DNA of 21,318 bases from Silene noctiflora (Eukaryota > Streptophyta > Magnoliopsida > Caryophyllales > Caryophyllaceae). Shown piece after piece: positions 21,091-21,318 of the stretch. Under the pieces are notes generated by a model. That model ran no database searches and had not been told where the DNA came from. It saw only the letters and a program-made list of their open reading frames with translations. The translations under genes were made by a program, and so were the position numbers. The stretch spans positions 47,694 through 69,011 of the forward strand of contig VHZZ01001260.1 of assembly GCA_009801015.1 (NCBI GenBank), written 5' to 3'. How positions within the stretch are numbered: the first letter of the stretch is position 1; every line of letters starts with the position of its first letter.

Positions 21091-21318
21091 AATGCCCCTC
21101 GTTTTTTTAATTCTCACTTACTTCTCACCTCATCNCAATTCCCAACTATCCACCCTCAAGCCTCAACCCACCACCGCCACCACTGACCTCCACCGCCAAC
21201 CACCAAAATCACTGACCCTCACCTCCACCACCAAACTCGCCGGAATCCACCACGCCTATCCGTTAATTAATCATTTACATGATATAGATTTTAAATGTCA
21301 CACAGCTTTTATTATCAA

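Larger units (their letters stand above)
20124..21318. other. Upstream noncoding region with transposon remnants
   Basis: Holds a degenerate Stowaway-like element (20549-20702) and, from about 20947, a sequence starting AGGGTAAATTATCAATTACT with spaced TTACTCCC repeats, typical of ends of plant transposon-derived repeats. Bases 21140-21260 are CCACC-rich and could read as a Pro/Thr-rich peptide, but no start, end or known domain is visible and the base at 21135 is undetermined. Confidence 0.6.

Noticed and set aside
1..21318. A clustered metabolic or defence system
   Set aside because: The three genes belong to unrelated pathways, are spaced and oriented like ordinary plant genes, and share no visible regulatory feature.

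Overview
This is plant nuclear DNA, most likely from a dicot. It is AT-rich, has canonical GT-AG introns, and carries many Stowaway-type MITEs with ends of the CTCCCTCCGT kind. The frequent AAGACGG/CCGTCTT motifs resemble repeats I associate with Caryophyllales (spinach, beet, Silene); that lineage guess is weak. Two undetermined bases (2162 and 21135) point to a draft assembly.

Three protein-coding genes can be read by splicing. (1) Plus strand, 1393-7147: the C-terminal half of an organellar TWINKLE-type DNA primase-helicase. It has 12 visible exons and 373 codons, running from the end of the TOPRIM domain through the whole RecA-like helicase core to the stop codon. Its upstream exons are not visible in bases 1-1392. 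(2) Minus strand, 12341-8870: a complete three-exon GT47 exostosin-family glycosyltransferase of the ARAD1 type, 499 aa, expected in the Golgi for pectic arabinan or related wall polysaccharide synthesis. (3) Minus strand, 19060-13480: a complete eight-exon TLC-domain multipass membrane protein of 275 aa, like Arabidopsis At4g10360, probably with a noncoding first exon near 19928-20040. TWINKLE and the ARAD1-like gene converge; the ARAD1-like and TLC genes are head-to-tail. The genes have unrelated jobs and there is no sign of a cluster or operon-like system.

The rest is noncoding DNA shaped by small transposons. The clearest is a complete non-autonomous hAT element (13862-14823) in the last TLC intron. 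It has near-identical 15-bp terminal repeats and an 8-bp target duplication with one mismatch, contains a tRNA-like module, and has a Stowaway MITE nested inside it. A purine/pyrimidine-rich foldback family occurs three times (about 243-493, 2330-2537, 9473-9600). A foldback element lies at 7501-7680, and Stowaway-like elements lie at 7890, 14369, 16008, 17297 and 20549. A direct tandem duplication (19105-19760) lies just upstream of the TLC start.

I do not see a new multi-gene biological system. The items most worth checking are the nested hAT element with its tRNA-like cargo, an unidentified coding-like patch inside a TWINKLE intron (about 2617-3290), the duplicated possible mini-exon in the TLC 5' region, and a telomere-repeat hairpin encoded in ARAD1-like exon 1.
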